DNA from: Cheiracanthium punctorium
Taxonomy: Eukaryota; Arthropoda; Arachnida; Araneae; Cheiracanthiidae
Reading direction: 5' to 3'
Assembly: GCA_038373885.1 (NCBI GenBank)
Contig: JAWZYV010016956.1
Location: 782,215 to 846,214, forward strand
DNA length: 64,000 bases
In this document: piece by piece, positions 25,469 through 39,641 of the stretch
How the letters are laid out: each line of letters opens with the position of its first letter
Position numbering within the stretch: the stretch's first letter is position 1
Made by a program: the position numbers and the translations under genes
The notes under the pieces: model-generated
Told to the model about the DNA's origin: nothing
What the model saw: the letters and a program-made list of their open reading frames with translations, nothing else
The model's database searches: none

Positions 25469-28400
25469 CGTCGAAGTATCAATACCAGTTTGGCACATAA
25501 AAGTTCTATATTAGTATAAAATTTAACGAACTGATATACCGAATTAACAAGAAAGGCGATTTTTTTTAAGGGAAAAAAATGATAAAATTGCTTCTATTCC
25601 TTATCACATCACAATTTACTCTTCATAACTATAAATTAAAAAAAAAAATAATCAAATTGAAACCAAGCGCCATGGCTTTTCCCGAAATTAGGCAGCGAAA
25701 CCTCCTAATTTCACCCAGGTAATTTTACACACCCACTTTGCAGTTTTCTTTTTCTAATCCCAGTTGGGCATCCATGTTACTTGTCCTTTCCTTCAAGAGG
25801 GGTTACGCTCGGCGCCCACTGGATGCCCTCATAATAAAATGCCCACAATACATTCGGGTAGATGTAGGGACAATGCATAAGCGGCAAGTGCCAGCCCTTT
25901 AAAAAAAGTTTTCTTTATTTTCTTTTTTGTTGGGGGGGGGGGATGTTATCGAGCGTAAAAGGCAGACATTTTGTCAAGAAAAGATAGTAATAGCTTAATT
26001 ACTGGGTAGGTATCCTTTCTTCTCCAATTCATCCAAAACTGCGGGAGTGAGGACCAAAACTGTGATTTGATATTCATCCACCATGTCCCATATAAATGTC
26101 GGAGTGAGAAAGTACGGCACGCCTTCAAAGAGTATTAAGGTACCTCCAGCGAAATGCCCAGCAGCGAACGCGTTCCATGATGCCCATCCTACCTAAGAAA
26201 GAGAGAAGACAGTGAGCAAGTAAAAGAAAAATACAATTATTTTCTACTGTTCAAATCTTCTTAGATTTGATCAAAAGTCAGTCTGCTTACAGCCCCTCAC
26301 ACTTGAAAGGACTATTTGAATCACAATCTCATAGTAAAAAAATGATTTTGAGCACATTTTAGTCACAACTTTCTGAACACTTTACGTGCATTTCGGAAAG
26401 AAAAAAAAATGCGTTGCTTTCTTTTATTTCGAAAACGGATGAACTACAAACCTAACTGCTCAGAACTAATACGGGAGAATATTTGGTACCAAATTTATTA
26501 TTCAAATAATTAATTTATTTTTAGAAATTTCAGTATATACCTTTATATAGAAAATGTAGCATGAAAAAGTTTCAGCTGTGTGATTATGGAAATTTTGGAG
26601 AATACATTGAGCAAGTTATACTGATGATCTGAAATGGGTCTCGTGATAATTGCTCGGCACAGAAGATTTAAATACGGTGGATGAACGAACAGTTGATACT
26701 CTCTGTCATTTACGCAATCATGAATCTTGTGAAGTTCGACGTTCCGAAGACAAGTATGCATCAAGAGTTGCTTGGACGACGACATAAAAGTCAATTACGG
26801 AAATCGGACATTGCCCAAAAACGTGGCTTTGATCCCCTCAATATCGGTTGATAGAAAAAACCAGTGACGTCATGTGAAAATACTCAATCGTCGTATGGCT
26901 ACTAAAACGTTACGGATGTATCCACTGTGCAAAGAATTTTGTATTGATGGATTGATGAATGAAATGTGAGAAACCTAGATGTACAAGATATTGCACAAAT
27001 CGATGCATTCTGAGAGAAGCGGTGGCACCCCACAATCAACTACTTTGGACATACTGTAGAATTAACTGTACAGTAAACTTTGAATGCTTCAATGTTTAAG
27101 AAAACAGTTTCATGATCATTGGATTAAAATGACTCAATAAAATCTACCATTTGTGAAGACTGACATCAATACCAACCCACTGACGTGAAATAGTGCTATG
27201 TTTCAGGAACAAGCCACTTGAATGACTGAATGGCACATTGTGGTACTTAGAGACGAGTCTAGGTTCTGTTTGTCTGATGATAATCACTAATTAAAAGCTT
27301 GGAAGCTTAGAGAAGGTAGAGCCAATCCGACCATTAACGTTGAGCATCACACAAGCTAGTCAACATGACTTGAGGGTTTGAGGTGCAATCAGACATGATA
27401 GCATATTAATATACACATCGTACACAAACATGAAAGGTATATTGATTGCACAATGAATATCTGATGCGATCCTGCATCTGTTTTGAATGCCAAGGGCTTC
27501 GACTTGGTTGGCAAAACCGACCTTAAAGCCTTTCACAGCAGCTGTGGAGTTTATTAAAAAAATTGCAAAAATATAGTTTGTTAGGAACAGCGCGACCAGA
27601 TTCATCTCACACAGGGGGGATGGTTTACACTGTCCCTCACGATGGTACAATGTTGAAGGGCGCGAGAAATTATGTGATGTGTGTTAATTCAAAGAGAAGG
27701 TAAAATGTCTCTCATATTTCTAACTGCAGTTGACATTTTAGATGGTGGATCGAGGTCAGAAGGCAATCAAAAAGATAACGATTAGCAGTTCCTTCGATGC
27801 CACAGGAGCAGAGTCCACCACTTTTAAAAGTGTCTTTTAAAACGGTAAAAGAAAGCTGTAAACAGACCGTGCCCTGAGAAGAAAGTCGTGGTGTAGAAGG
27901 ATATTTTGAGGAGGTGGATCAACGCAATGGGAAAGAACACAAAATATAATCCATCTTTCGTTCTAGCTTCCCAATGTATTTGCCATCGTTATTGGGTTTT
28001 CCTTTTTAGCAGGGTTTTCAAATAGGACGATGAAACAAGTATAATTACACCTGAGTTGTTTTTTCCCCCGTTGCAAGTTCCGCCAGGACTTCGTCTCTTT
28101 GGTGCTGTGATGTCGCATTGATTTCCAGTGACGCCGAACTGTTCTTTAACATGTTGGAGAGAGTGGTTAAAACAGTAAGGACATTTTCATTCCTGCACCT
28201 TGATGTGTCGCATTACATTCAGTTTCAAAAAATTGTATTTCCGAGAAAGACAATGCGCGACCGCACATCTATCGCATTAATCAGCACACAAGCCTTGCAG
28301 AATGAGCAGTTTTTCCTTGTCTTAAGGGCACATGAAACATAAAATGGTTCAAATTTTCGAATTTTCAATTATCGACCTAAAACACAGAGCAGATTGAGAC

Positions 28401-31400
28401 GATTATATACATATATAATTTGTTTCTGTTTAGAATATATGTATAAAAACACACAATTTAGCTTTTAAAAATGTAAACAAACGTGGTGTAGCTACAACAA
28501 AGCTTTAAAAAGAGTACACTCACAAACATTCCTTGCCAGAATCTATAGTTTCTTCTGTTAAAAGTGTTTTCCGTTCTCTGTCTGATAAACTTTTGAGCAG
28601 ATAAACACATGGTAGAACTCGGAATCCAAATGAGAGTTTCAAAGTATTTTTTATGGGAACGTTCACCAAAAAACGTTTTTGTTTCAATTAGTACTTTGAA
28701 ATTGAATGTTTTAGATGCTGTTATGTGCTTAAATAATAATACTTGCAGGCACACAAAAGTTACAAAATAGTTGGAAAGTGACCCAGGCCACAATCTCAAA
28801 CATTCCTATAGAAAAATTGATGTGGCTCGAGTACGAGAAGCATCCCACAGTTTCCAAAAACTCTCTAAATCAGACAGAGTTTGAACAAAATGATAAAAAA
28901 ATTGAAATTGATGCAGAAATGTTAAATAAAAATGATTATGGGCTGGATTGTTTCAAAGCAAATATATTAAATACTGTGAGTATGTTTATTATTCCTTTTT
29001 CTCAGAATGGATTTTTTTTAATGCTTTGGTACACTTTTCTAAAAATCTGTTTCTGGTAAGCAGCTGAAACTTTCCGAAATTGTTTAACTAACTTGTTTAT
29101 TTAAAAATACCTAACGTTAGAAATCTGAGTGAATTAAAAAAAAAAAATAATGAGTTTTCTTATTTTTAGAATATTTTTAAGTTTTTAGTAAAATATTTTT
29201 AGTTTTATTTCTTTGCAGCCAGTTTTTTTTAAATTCTCAGACAATATGTTTTCTGATACCATGGGAAATTTAAGATGATAAACTCGATAGTTTTTTAGTA
29301 AAGTGTACCAAACAGACATACTGTTCAAAATATTTTGTAGAAATATGTAAAAAGTTAATTAGTTCTTAAAAACTAATTTATCCGTCGAATTAACTTTTTA
29401 AAATTTATATATGAGCTACAATGTATGTATATACAATGGACAAAAAATTTCATTTTCATCTATATTTTGAAATCAAATGCATGATGTTAAATTTTTTGCA
29501 GGAACTACCTCTTGTTACTCGTCTACCATATCTGAGAGATGATTAACCGGCTTTGGTGTGCTCTACACCAGCTGATGCTTGCATATTACTGTGAGAGGTG
29601 GTCCTTCCTTTGGTTATTCTGTATATTTTGTCGTTGCGTAAAATGACCTTCTTGTAAAAAAGATAACTCATTAATGCTTGCTCTGTCTGTGTACCAATTT
29701 CCACCCCATTCTACCCATTTTTTCATGGTGTTGCATTTTATATGTCGGATAGTGTACAGTTGGGTCTCGTTATCAGTTTTACCTTAAGTATTTTGCATTT
29801 CCCCTCATTTTTTTCTTTGAGAATCAGTAAACGACTTTCCCACTTTCTAAACATCTGTCTTAAATAAATAAAAATAATTTATGACACAAGATTGAAAATG
29901 GGAAATATGTGATGTCCAACTGATTGAAAAATTAGCGCCATTTGATTTTCATAAACAAAAATCGAACACAAACTTACTGGAGACATCGATAACGAAACAC
30001 TTTTTCGATCCTTGCCTTGAAGACAATGTTGCCTGCCAATTGCTAAAATTCCCTGAAAGAGAAATACTGTGATTAAGATGTTTTACTAACAGTATCTATA
30101 CTGCCTAAAACCGTTCTCCGGTAAGCACAAGCAGAAAAATTATGAATGATTTGCTCAAATAGATTCGCAATATTTTATTTTCTCAGATAAATTTCCAATT
30201 CAGAATGTTGTTACGAGTTTACTAAGGATGACATTAAAAGAGATTATAGAGTTTTGGATCAGTTAGCTATTTAAAAGCAAGTGACTTAGTTCATTCAAAG
30301 CAACAGTTGATGAAATTAATTGAATATTATTTCAAAATTCTGAAAATGGGCAAAAATATTCCTGAAAAATCAGTATTACTTATAATAAATGAAAGGAGGG
30401 AAAACAGAAAATAAACATAATTCAACAGATGAAAAAGTTTGATTTCCGTCTTGTGAAAGAAATTGCGGATGACCATTTTTAAAAAAAGTATGCAACAGTC
30501 CACAATACATATACTACACCAAGTTTAATCTTTCCTCAGCTTAAAAAAGTTTTAAAATTCCAAAATTAGCTTATTATTACCACTTTTTTCAGTTAACTGC
30601 TGTAAAACTGGAGAAATGAAGAATATTCTCCGACAGAATTTAAATCTACATTGATGATCGTTCTGCTTCAAAATTCAGCTATCGCAAAATATGTTTGTTC
30701 TTTTAACTGAAGGGTCACTTGCAGATGTGCTTCACGAGTATTCCAATGTTCTCAATATGACCAATAATCTGATATACACTTTAGCATATACAGCGAGAGA
30801 ATCTATGAAAGTCAGGAAAGAGGATCAGCTTACACCACCGAGCTCCGATTTTTAAGGTTAAGATGAAGCTTACGTCCGATTATATTTCTACTAGACGATC
30901 GCATCGCATGATTCAAACGATATAAGGCAGGGATGATCAACATTTTGCATATCATGCGCCAATTTTTTTCACCGACAGCTTCAGATGTGCCATACAACCG
31001 TAGCACATTTTTCACTTCTTTGCATTCACGAGTAAGAGATGGAAACCATGAATGCTTGTAGGCATTACTTTAGTGGAGGAAAAGTAATAACGTGAGAGAT
31101 TGAAATTGTTGTTCTGAGGAAGAGGATTCTAGAATTAATTTTTCGGATAATTGGTAGGGGATCAGAGATGATTCGATTTTTAATGACAATGTATTTTGGA
31201 ATGTACAAATGCTTCCTTTGGACGTAGCATCATAAATTATTAGAAATAAAACAATTCTTGGGCACGAAATTTTTTAAAAATTCTTCAATCTGTCTCAAAA
31301 CAGCAAGTAAGACACGCATGTGCCACGATTTGGCTACCCTTGAAATAAGAGACTGTCTGGGTTATTTTGTTTCCGCATGATGTCATCATTGAAAGGGCAC

Positions 31401-34400
31401 TCGAGTACTCTGTGCATTTTCAAACATGGTCAAATTGTGAAGTAGCAATTGCACATCTGGTGTGATATTTGCAGAAATGTAACTATACTTAATTATTGAC
31501 TAAATTTTTCATGTATAGAAAAATGCATCAAAGGAGTGTAAACAAGAAGTGTGTATATAATATTATTGTCTTAATTATTGACTGCAATTTCGGATTACTT
31601 TTAATGCTTGATGTGCTTTTATTAATTTCATTAATTTTTTATTCATTGCTCAGTTTTCATGGGCAGAATATGATGTTCATTCTGAAAATTGAGCATTTAT
31701 AATATCATATATAGTATTTTAGAATTTTCGTAATTGCTAAGTAAACGCCAAAGCAAATGAAATGATTTCAACTAAGCAGGAAACTTACACTACTTCCGTG
31801 AACAAGAACTTTGGGTAATCCTGTTGTACCAGATGTATAACTTATAAAGACTGGATGCGTAAATGACACCTGTTCAAAAACTATTTCAGGAACTGATCCA
31901 TCTGGATTTTTGCCAGTTTCGAGAAAATCTTCCAGGAAACAACTGTAATGAAACATCAAAATTAGAATTCAGCATAAAAATAAATGATTGTTTTTCTTAA
32001 AAAATCATTTTCAGACTAATTAGTTGGCTGTCAAAATGGACCAGTGAAACTTTCGACATGAACGATTGACTTTTGACCAAACTCCTTCAGAGCTGAAATG
32101 TACTTTTTGCCTGTCTTAATAACGAATACTTTCCGTGGTGAATCCAGGAGGGATCCGTTGAAAAAAGTATGTCCCGTAGGCCGTAAAATATATTTTGTAA
32201 AACGTAGATGCAATTTTTTTTTTACAATTAAATTAGTACACTCTGTATTACTTTTCAATATAATTATATGTATGGAAGCATTCGTCGCATCATTACATCC
32301 TGGTTTTTTTATACGGTGTGAGAAATTCTAGGTTTAATCTTTGACTTATTTTTTTTTTTTTAAATGAGAATTTAACTTCCGAATAAGTTCCGAAATAGTT
32401 CAGTACTACTTTACAATTGAATGAAGAAATCATTACTATGCCAGAATTGAGCAATTTTGGACTTCGTAAAAGCTTTTCTAGTTTCTACATACACAATACA
32501 GCAATTCCTTACTAACGGTGCGAGCCTACATTTTCATAAGGTTTCGTAGTGTTCTTTTCTTGTACACGTCTCCAAGCGTATTAGAAAATTATTCATGTTA
32601 CTTTATGATGGCAAGTACGACTCACCAATCCCTTGCATAATATTACTCGATAATATTCGAAACGATTCTTATAACGTAAGGAAACTTACTTATTGAACGA
32701 CCTTAAGTACATTGTTTGTGTAAGTCACTGCATGTGAACAGCAAATTAAGGTAATAGTTAAAAAGAAGGAAAAGCGTCAGTTTGGCATTTTTAATAATTG
32801 CGGTAAAGGTGTTATTTAAATATTTTTAATCGTCTTTTTCAGAGGCATATTTGTTGTTGGCATGGAGGAATGACCGAATATTTTTTTCGTGATTGAGAAA
32901 GATTGCATTAACATACTATTATTAAGTGTGCATAATTAAGTATGGATTTCAGTATGTGATATTGGAAGGAAGAAACATTTGATCTGCTTCATATTAAGTC
33001 CCGAATTTGAATTAATTAGAAACAAACTTCATTATGCGCACTTTTTTTTGAGTCTATATTTCTTTATTTATCGTATGATTTCTGTCATTAAAATACATTT
33101 TCGTCGATAGAAATTGTCTTTTATTAATTATTATGTATGTATATATCGAATGGTATTGAGTAATCTAGTAGTTCCGTTCATGATATTGAAAATTTTAAAT
33201 AATACGCTTTATCAACGACAATATGTTTAACAGTAATGCTAATTCCCCATTGGTTTTTCATACTTGTTTTTTATTTCAAAGGAATCACCTTGTTTTTAAA
33301 AGTCAAACTGTAAAAATTAATCCTCCCTTTCTGTATTAATCTTTCTTAAGTGTAAGAAAGATTATTTATATTGATTGAGTAGATAACAAAAGATGCTAAA
33401 ATGAAAAAAATATACGAATCTTGTTAACTTCTTTTTCACACCGGCATACTTTCAAAGCACTATTTGACTGCAAGTCAAATACTTTGACTATTCTTGTCAA
33501 TAATTTTTAAAAATTAATTTTACCAGAAATTTATAACAATCGTATTTAATTTTCTATCGAAAGCAGGAACTTGTAATGGTATTTCTTTTGAATTACCTAT
33601 TTCTGATGTTGCTTATATCTTTCTGTTTAGATTCAGGTTTCGAAGGCACAATTACCACTTTTTCCAATGATGAAAGACCTGAAAATAAAAGTAAAGATTT
33701 TTTAAAAAATCAAATATCTATTTTTCAGATATCTCTTAAACTTTTACCTTGTATAAAATGTTTCGGAATTTGAAGTTCAATGAGAAAAATACATGGACCA
33801 TATTTTATTTTTAAATGAAAAAAAAAGAATAATAATTTATTATATCAGTTAAGCCTTTATTACTATTTCAGTTAATTAATTTTATCAGTTAAGCATTTTA
33901 CTATTTAAATCTACTAATTCAGTAGATCTAAATAATAAAATGCTTAACTGATTAGCGTAATATTCTTAGCGTCTTATTTCATAAAAAAAGAACTTATGAC
34001 TGGTCTTTTAAATTCGTTTCTTTTCTGTGAATATGTACAGCTGCGGAAAAAAAAAGGCCCACTTGTACATTTTTCGGCCGTCGTTCGTCGCACAGCAAAG
34101 TTACAGATACCAATCGTTTACGATTGACGCACACTTTAATTTGCTATGCATAAAAATTGCATAAGGGGCCATCTACATATTAAAATTCGCACCAACTTTT
34201 TTTTTCTCAATAGCAACCCCTAGATTTCACTTCATATTTCAAAAATTTAGCTCATTTTAACCCCGGACACCAATTTTCAATAAATTTGGACAGAAAATGA
34301 GTGAGTTATGAGCACCCCAAATCCCCCTCCCCCTATGTTAAAATATTTTTTCATACTTCAATTCATATCTCATATAATATTGGTAGTAAGAAGCTGATTT

Positions 34401-37400
34401 TTATTCGTACTATTAGAACTAAACGACCGAAACATAATTTAAGGTTATTATGATTTTTAATAAATCATTAATATGAATTATGAATTATTAAATTAATATT
34501 CAAAAAAATTATGAATAGCGACCTAGCCAAATTTCGATGGAAATAGATGCAGAAATAAATATTACATGGCTGTGCAAAATTTCAAATTTTTACGTTCAGT
34601 AGTTTAATTTATATTAAATAAAATGTGTTATTTTCATGAGTTAAGGAACCATATATAAATTTATTAAGTGAAAATTTTTTGAAAATTGCATAAAATAAAT
34701 GTAAATTAGATTTATTTTGTGCAAAAACACAGTAAAAGATACCAGTATTAAAAATATCAAATTTTGAAGCAAATAAATTAGAGGTTTTTACAGTTTGTTG
34801 GGGATTCTATAAAGCGTGTATTGTTGCGTCCGCTACCATATTCCCCCAAATAAAATATATTCCAGCTATAGAATTAGATGCAGTAGATGTATGTCTTCTA
34901 ATACAACGTCCTATTTCTGAAAAACTAACATCCTCAACTTTCCAGGCATGAATGTGACCTTTTTTAATATCGGAAACATTAGGTCTTTGGAATTCCCCAT
35001 ACTTTATCAAACATTCAAAATCACGTTTTTCTGTAAAAAAATTTTCATCTAACTATAAATTAAAATACCGCCAAAAGTCTTAAGAATATTGCACATTGCA
35101 GGCTATAGTATTAAATGAAGAAAGTGAAATAACAAACACAGTGATAATATTGGGTCGGCAAAAAAGTAATTGCGTTTTCTACATGAAATTCAAACAAATA
35201 AATTTTCAATCATGAAACCATTCTTTTAAGTTTGACCATAGCTGAGTCGAGCAATATTCATGCTTGTAGTCAGAAGAGCAGGGAGCAGCCTCTAACTCCT
35301 GCCAACATTTCAGCTGTCTAAGGGAAACATCAAGGGAAACACTGAATAACAATTTCAAAGTTACAAAGATTTTCAAAATCCTTAGCAGTCATTTTTCATT
35401 TCCCCCTTAAATCATGTGTACGAACCAAGGAAGTTATGAACTCACGGGTCATTTGGACCACAGACTAAATATTCTATTCTACCCTTGATATTCTCAGTAA
35501 AAAACTTTAAGAGAGATGGGAACAATATTTTCCTTGAAAATAATATTAATTTCTTTTAATTCTCGCGAGCGAAATAAATGAAAGGCGAAAAGTTCGGAAC
35601 CTACAAATAGCGTTTTTCAATTTGCAGAAAGTCCCTTAAAAACGCGCAAAAATGAATTCGCAATATCTCCGGAAATTATCGTAGAAAATTGGTGAAAATT
35701 TATATTTAGGGTAATTTGAAGGTTTTCTTTCGTTTAATAAAGTCAAAATATGGGGTTGCCATTGAGAAAAACGAAGTTGATGCAGAATTAAATATGAAGA
35801 CGGCCCCTTATGCAAATTAAATTAATAGTAAATTAAAGTACGCGTTATTTGCAAACAAATGGTATATATACCTTTGCTATACGACGAACGATGGCGAAAT
35901 AAAGAGCAAGTGGGCCTTTTTTTTCCGCAGCTGTACGTACATTTAAAAACTATAAAAGTTCAATTCTCATCTAAATGGTGATAGCAAAACAGAAGTTCAT
36001 TTTTGCATGACCTATAAACAATTAATTGGGAAGCAGACAGACTATCGGGAAAATCGAAGTGAAAATTATGAAGATGCATATCAAATAAAACATTTTTATA
36101 AACGTAGCATATCGATTATAACAGAACTTGCAGTTTTATGAAGCACTTGAAAAAGCATACGAGAGTACTTGATAAGCAGGTTAAAAGCCTATTTAAAAAC
36201 AGACTGCATGCCGATATTTTGACAAGGGGCTGTATTATAAGAAAAAAAATGACGATGATAATTAATATAAAGTACTACAAATTTACCTGTTTAAAATCAC
36301 ATTATTTAAACGACAGTGCACTAGAACATACTATTCTTTACCTATGCTCTTTGTACAGATAAGTAGGTAGTTAACTAAACTGCATACTTGTATCGTTCTC
36401 AGACAATTTTAGTATACCATTCCCCCGTAAAAAGAGATCTTCTGATAGTTCCTTTCATGGTTCCTTTTTGCGGTAGTCCATGTATGCGAACGATTGCAAT
36501 TCCAGAAAAGTTTCATTGATTCGAAATTGCTTCGAGTGCATTTGTTCTTTGCCTGGAGAAGACAGTGTCATCGAATGTGCCGTTTAGAAAACTGCTTACG
36601 CTCCGCAGGTTCTCGCTACAGTTTAGATTCTACTCAGAAGGCGGCGGGACTTCTAAGTATTGGCATCCATCAGGATGCGAATACTTGCTAACGAACACCG
36701 ACAGGACTTTTGAAACGACAGATTTAGAGTATATGGACATTGCATGTACCCATGGATTTTTGGTGGCAGATTTGAAATCAAACTCGGGCTAGCACGACGA
36801 CCGATTATATGCATCGGAGATTGATTGATATATCATATCGCTCTAACTCGCTCTCGGTCAGTAATAATATGACTAAAAAAATCAGTTTAAATGATTAACA
36901 TGCCACATTAGAAGCCGACACACATTAGAAATGCACATTAGAAATGCAAAACATGATTTGGTTTCTGAATAGCACAAAGTCTGTCCATAGCTAAAAACCT
37001 GTAATAGTTTAGAGAAGACCTTTAAGAACAAGATTCTATATATTAACCAAAAAAAAGGGTTATAATTCTATAGAACTCTTACAGAATTCTGTAAATTCAT
37101 GGGAAGAATATGAACCCCATATATCGAGAGATTTTCGAATGGGGAACTAAAGTTGAGACTTTAAATACCATAATAGTAGTAGAGCGATCATCTAAAAGAA
37201 TCAGAAACATAATAATAGATAATTAACCCGGAGAAATTTGAAATACTCACCGTTTGCAATATCTTTCACTTTTGAAAGCATTTCGATCTCTTCTCTATTG
37301 TTGGAAAATCTGTCTACTGTGAATAAAACTTTCGGCTGCACTTGTTTGAAGCGGTTAAGCACTGCCTGAAGGAATAAAAAATGTTCTCGTAAAAACAGGG

Positions 37401-39608
37401 TTCCCGAAGAAAGAACACACTGATTTTGAACGTCAGTAAAAATCAAATAGAACAAGATTTATAAAGATTTTTATTCTATTTTTTGTAAGTGAAAAACACA
37501 TTTTATGCAGTTGTGATTCATTAAGTTTTGGAAATGACATTAGTTAAGGTAGCCTCTCTCTGAAAGTTTCTACTGAACTACGGACACATGCACTCTGGAA
37601 TAGCCTTAATTTTGTAAATTAGTTGGTCGATACTGGTAAACTTGAGGTGCCCTAGCAGAAAAAAAATCATTTGATCAAATCTGAAATTGTGGGGAAAAGG
37701 TACCTAATAATACCTGTATAAAGACTACAAAGCTCGACAACAGTTTTCTCAAAATTCTCAGTAAACTTCGAGAGGCACAGCCTTGTTCGAACCACAAATC
37801 AATGAGATCACAGTCGTTGAGTATATGACATATTTCTGGTAGGAAGAAAATTAATCTTCATTTGACAATACCTATTGAACGTTTCAGTTACTACTTCGTG
37901 TAAAATTCGAAAGCTACTACTAATTGCTTGTGCAACTGGAACTAGACAATGAGTACCGAACTCAGTACTTATGTTGAAGGTAAAATGGGTCATTGTCACT
38001 GGCTTAATATTCTTTAAAGAAATTTCCGATACAGGTACAGTATAACCCCAGTAGCACGGTTCGCTTCGTGTTATATTATTCCGTGTTGAATGAATTTTCA
38101 GATCATTAAAATGGAATGTCAACTAGAGGAAAATGAGCATTTTCGGCACCTTTTTTTTTAATGAAGCTTCTAAGGCCTGTTTGTGACATTTGTGCTGCAT
38201 ATGGAGAGGATGCTATAGCGGAAAGAATCGCTCGTGATTGGAATGCAAAGTTCAGAAATGGAAATTTGGACCTCAAAGCCGCACCTTATTCTGGCCGTTC
38301 TTTTCGTGCAAAATTTTGTTTAACTGTCAGAGAAAATGGAATGCTACAGTACTATTATAGAGAATAGAAAAGCATCTTCACTCGATGAAAAAGTTTCATA
38401 AGTGTGAAGAATAAAAAAAAGTCGGGTACTTAGTTGTCAATGCATTACATTTGCCGTATCTCACCTTCAGCATCAGTATTAGCATGAGCTTCCGTGAGTA
38501 TCCGTTTCATTTTTTTACCTTACTATGCGAGCCTCTTTTAGAGTGTTATTACGAGGACGGTCACAATTTTTTGCCGAGTTATACGAATCCGTCTCATATG
38601 AACCCGCGATATAGAGGAATCTACTATGTTACAGCAAATGAAAACGGTATATGCTGGCACTGAGATCATGCAAACTGTTGCACCTCTCCCGCAAGTCTAG
38701 CGATGTTTCACCTAAAGCAGGTACGGACAACCTTTGAAAAGTTGCGGGCCAAACTTTAGGATGTTAGCGAAGTCGCGGGCCGTATAATTGGGATTTATAA
38801 GGGAGTTTGAATGGTTTATATGGGATTTATACGGGGTTTTGATATGTTCCGCGGGCCGGATCAAAAGTCGGTGCTGCCACAACCGGCTTGATTCATCAAG
38901 AACAGCAGCGAGAAAAGAGAATAAAAACTAATTTATTTTTGTCTGAAATTAACTAACATATGAAAATCAGTTTTTGTTTCTCGAGTGAATCCCCATTAGA
39001 TGTCGGACCATTCATCCCTCGATGAAAGTCAAACAGTGTAGGTGACAGCCCACTTAATAGGAAGCAAAATTCGTTTATAGTACACAGTACATCTTATACA
39101 ACCTCTCAAAAAGTATTCGAGTAAGATTCAAACTTCTTCCAGGTGTTCCGTATACTAAAAATTATTTATCATAAAATATGAATACGCTTATGCATAATTA
39201 CAATTTTTTCGTATTTCTGTCTTAGTTGTGTGTTTTCAAAAAATAATTAAGTAATCGGAAATCCGAAATAGGAAATTTCGCTTATACCCGAATATTTTAT
39301 TGAGAGGGTGTACATAGAGTAATGGGCGGAGATTATTTTCTAACATTATCTTGAAATATTAAGAAGTAACAAAAGATTATTTTCTAACATGATGAAATTT
39401 CAATAGGGGGCCATTTCTTGAAACAAATCGCGACAGATATACCTTCTAATTTCTTCAAAAGGGCTCTTCCGAACGTGCAAATCATCAAGCAACAGAAGTG
39501 ATCACACGTTAGTTTAAGCGAATGTGAAATCTAATGTTCCAATTAGAATTGGTACGTGGCAACTATATAATAAAAGTTTGCACTAGCCCCTAGAATAATT
39601 GGCTCTTG

Positions 39609-39641
<33 letters not shown>

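Larger units (their letters stand above)
34038..35933. mobile_element. Tc1-like element, 1.9 kb, TA-flanked
   Basis: Left end CAGCTGCGGAAAAAAAAA followed by GGCCCACTTG, matched by the inverted right end; TA flanks both sides (34036-34037, 35934-35935), the Tc1/mariner target duplication. A transposase N-terminus remains on the minus strand, and a mariner terminus is nested at about 35149. GCATAAGGGGCC near 34160 pairs with GGCCCCTTATGC near 35805, extending the inverted symmetry well inside. Confidence 0.85.

Noticed and set aside
32031..32258. 75-codon minus-strand frame in intron 8
   Set aside because: Does not align with AACS between exons 8 and 9, which already join in phase; no known domain.
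36494..36792. Overlapping plus-strand frames in intron 7
   Set aside because: Two frames open over the same GC-richer patch with no recognised motif; likely chance or repeat.
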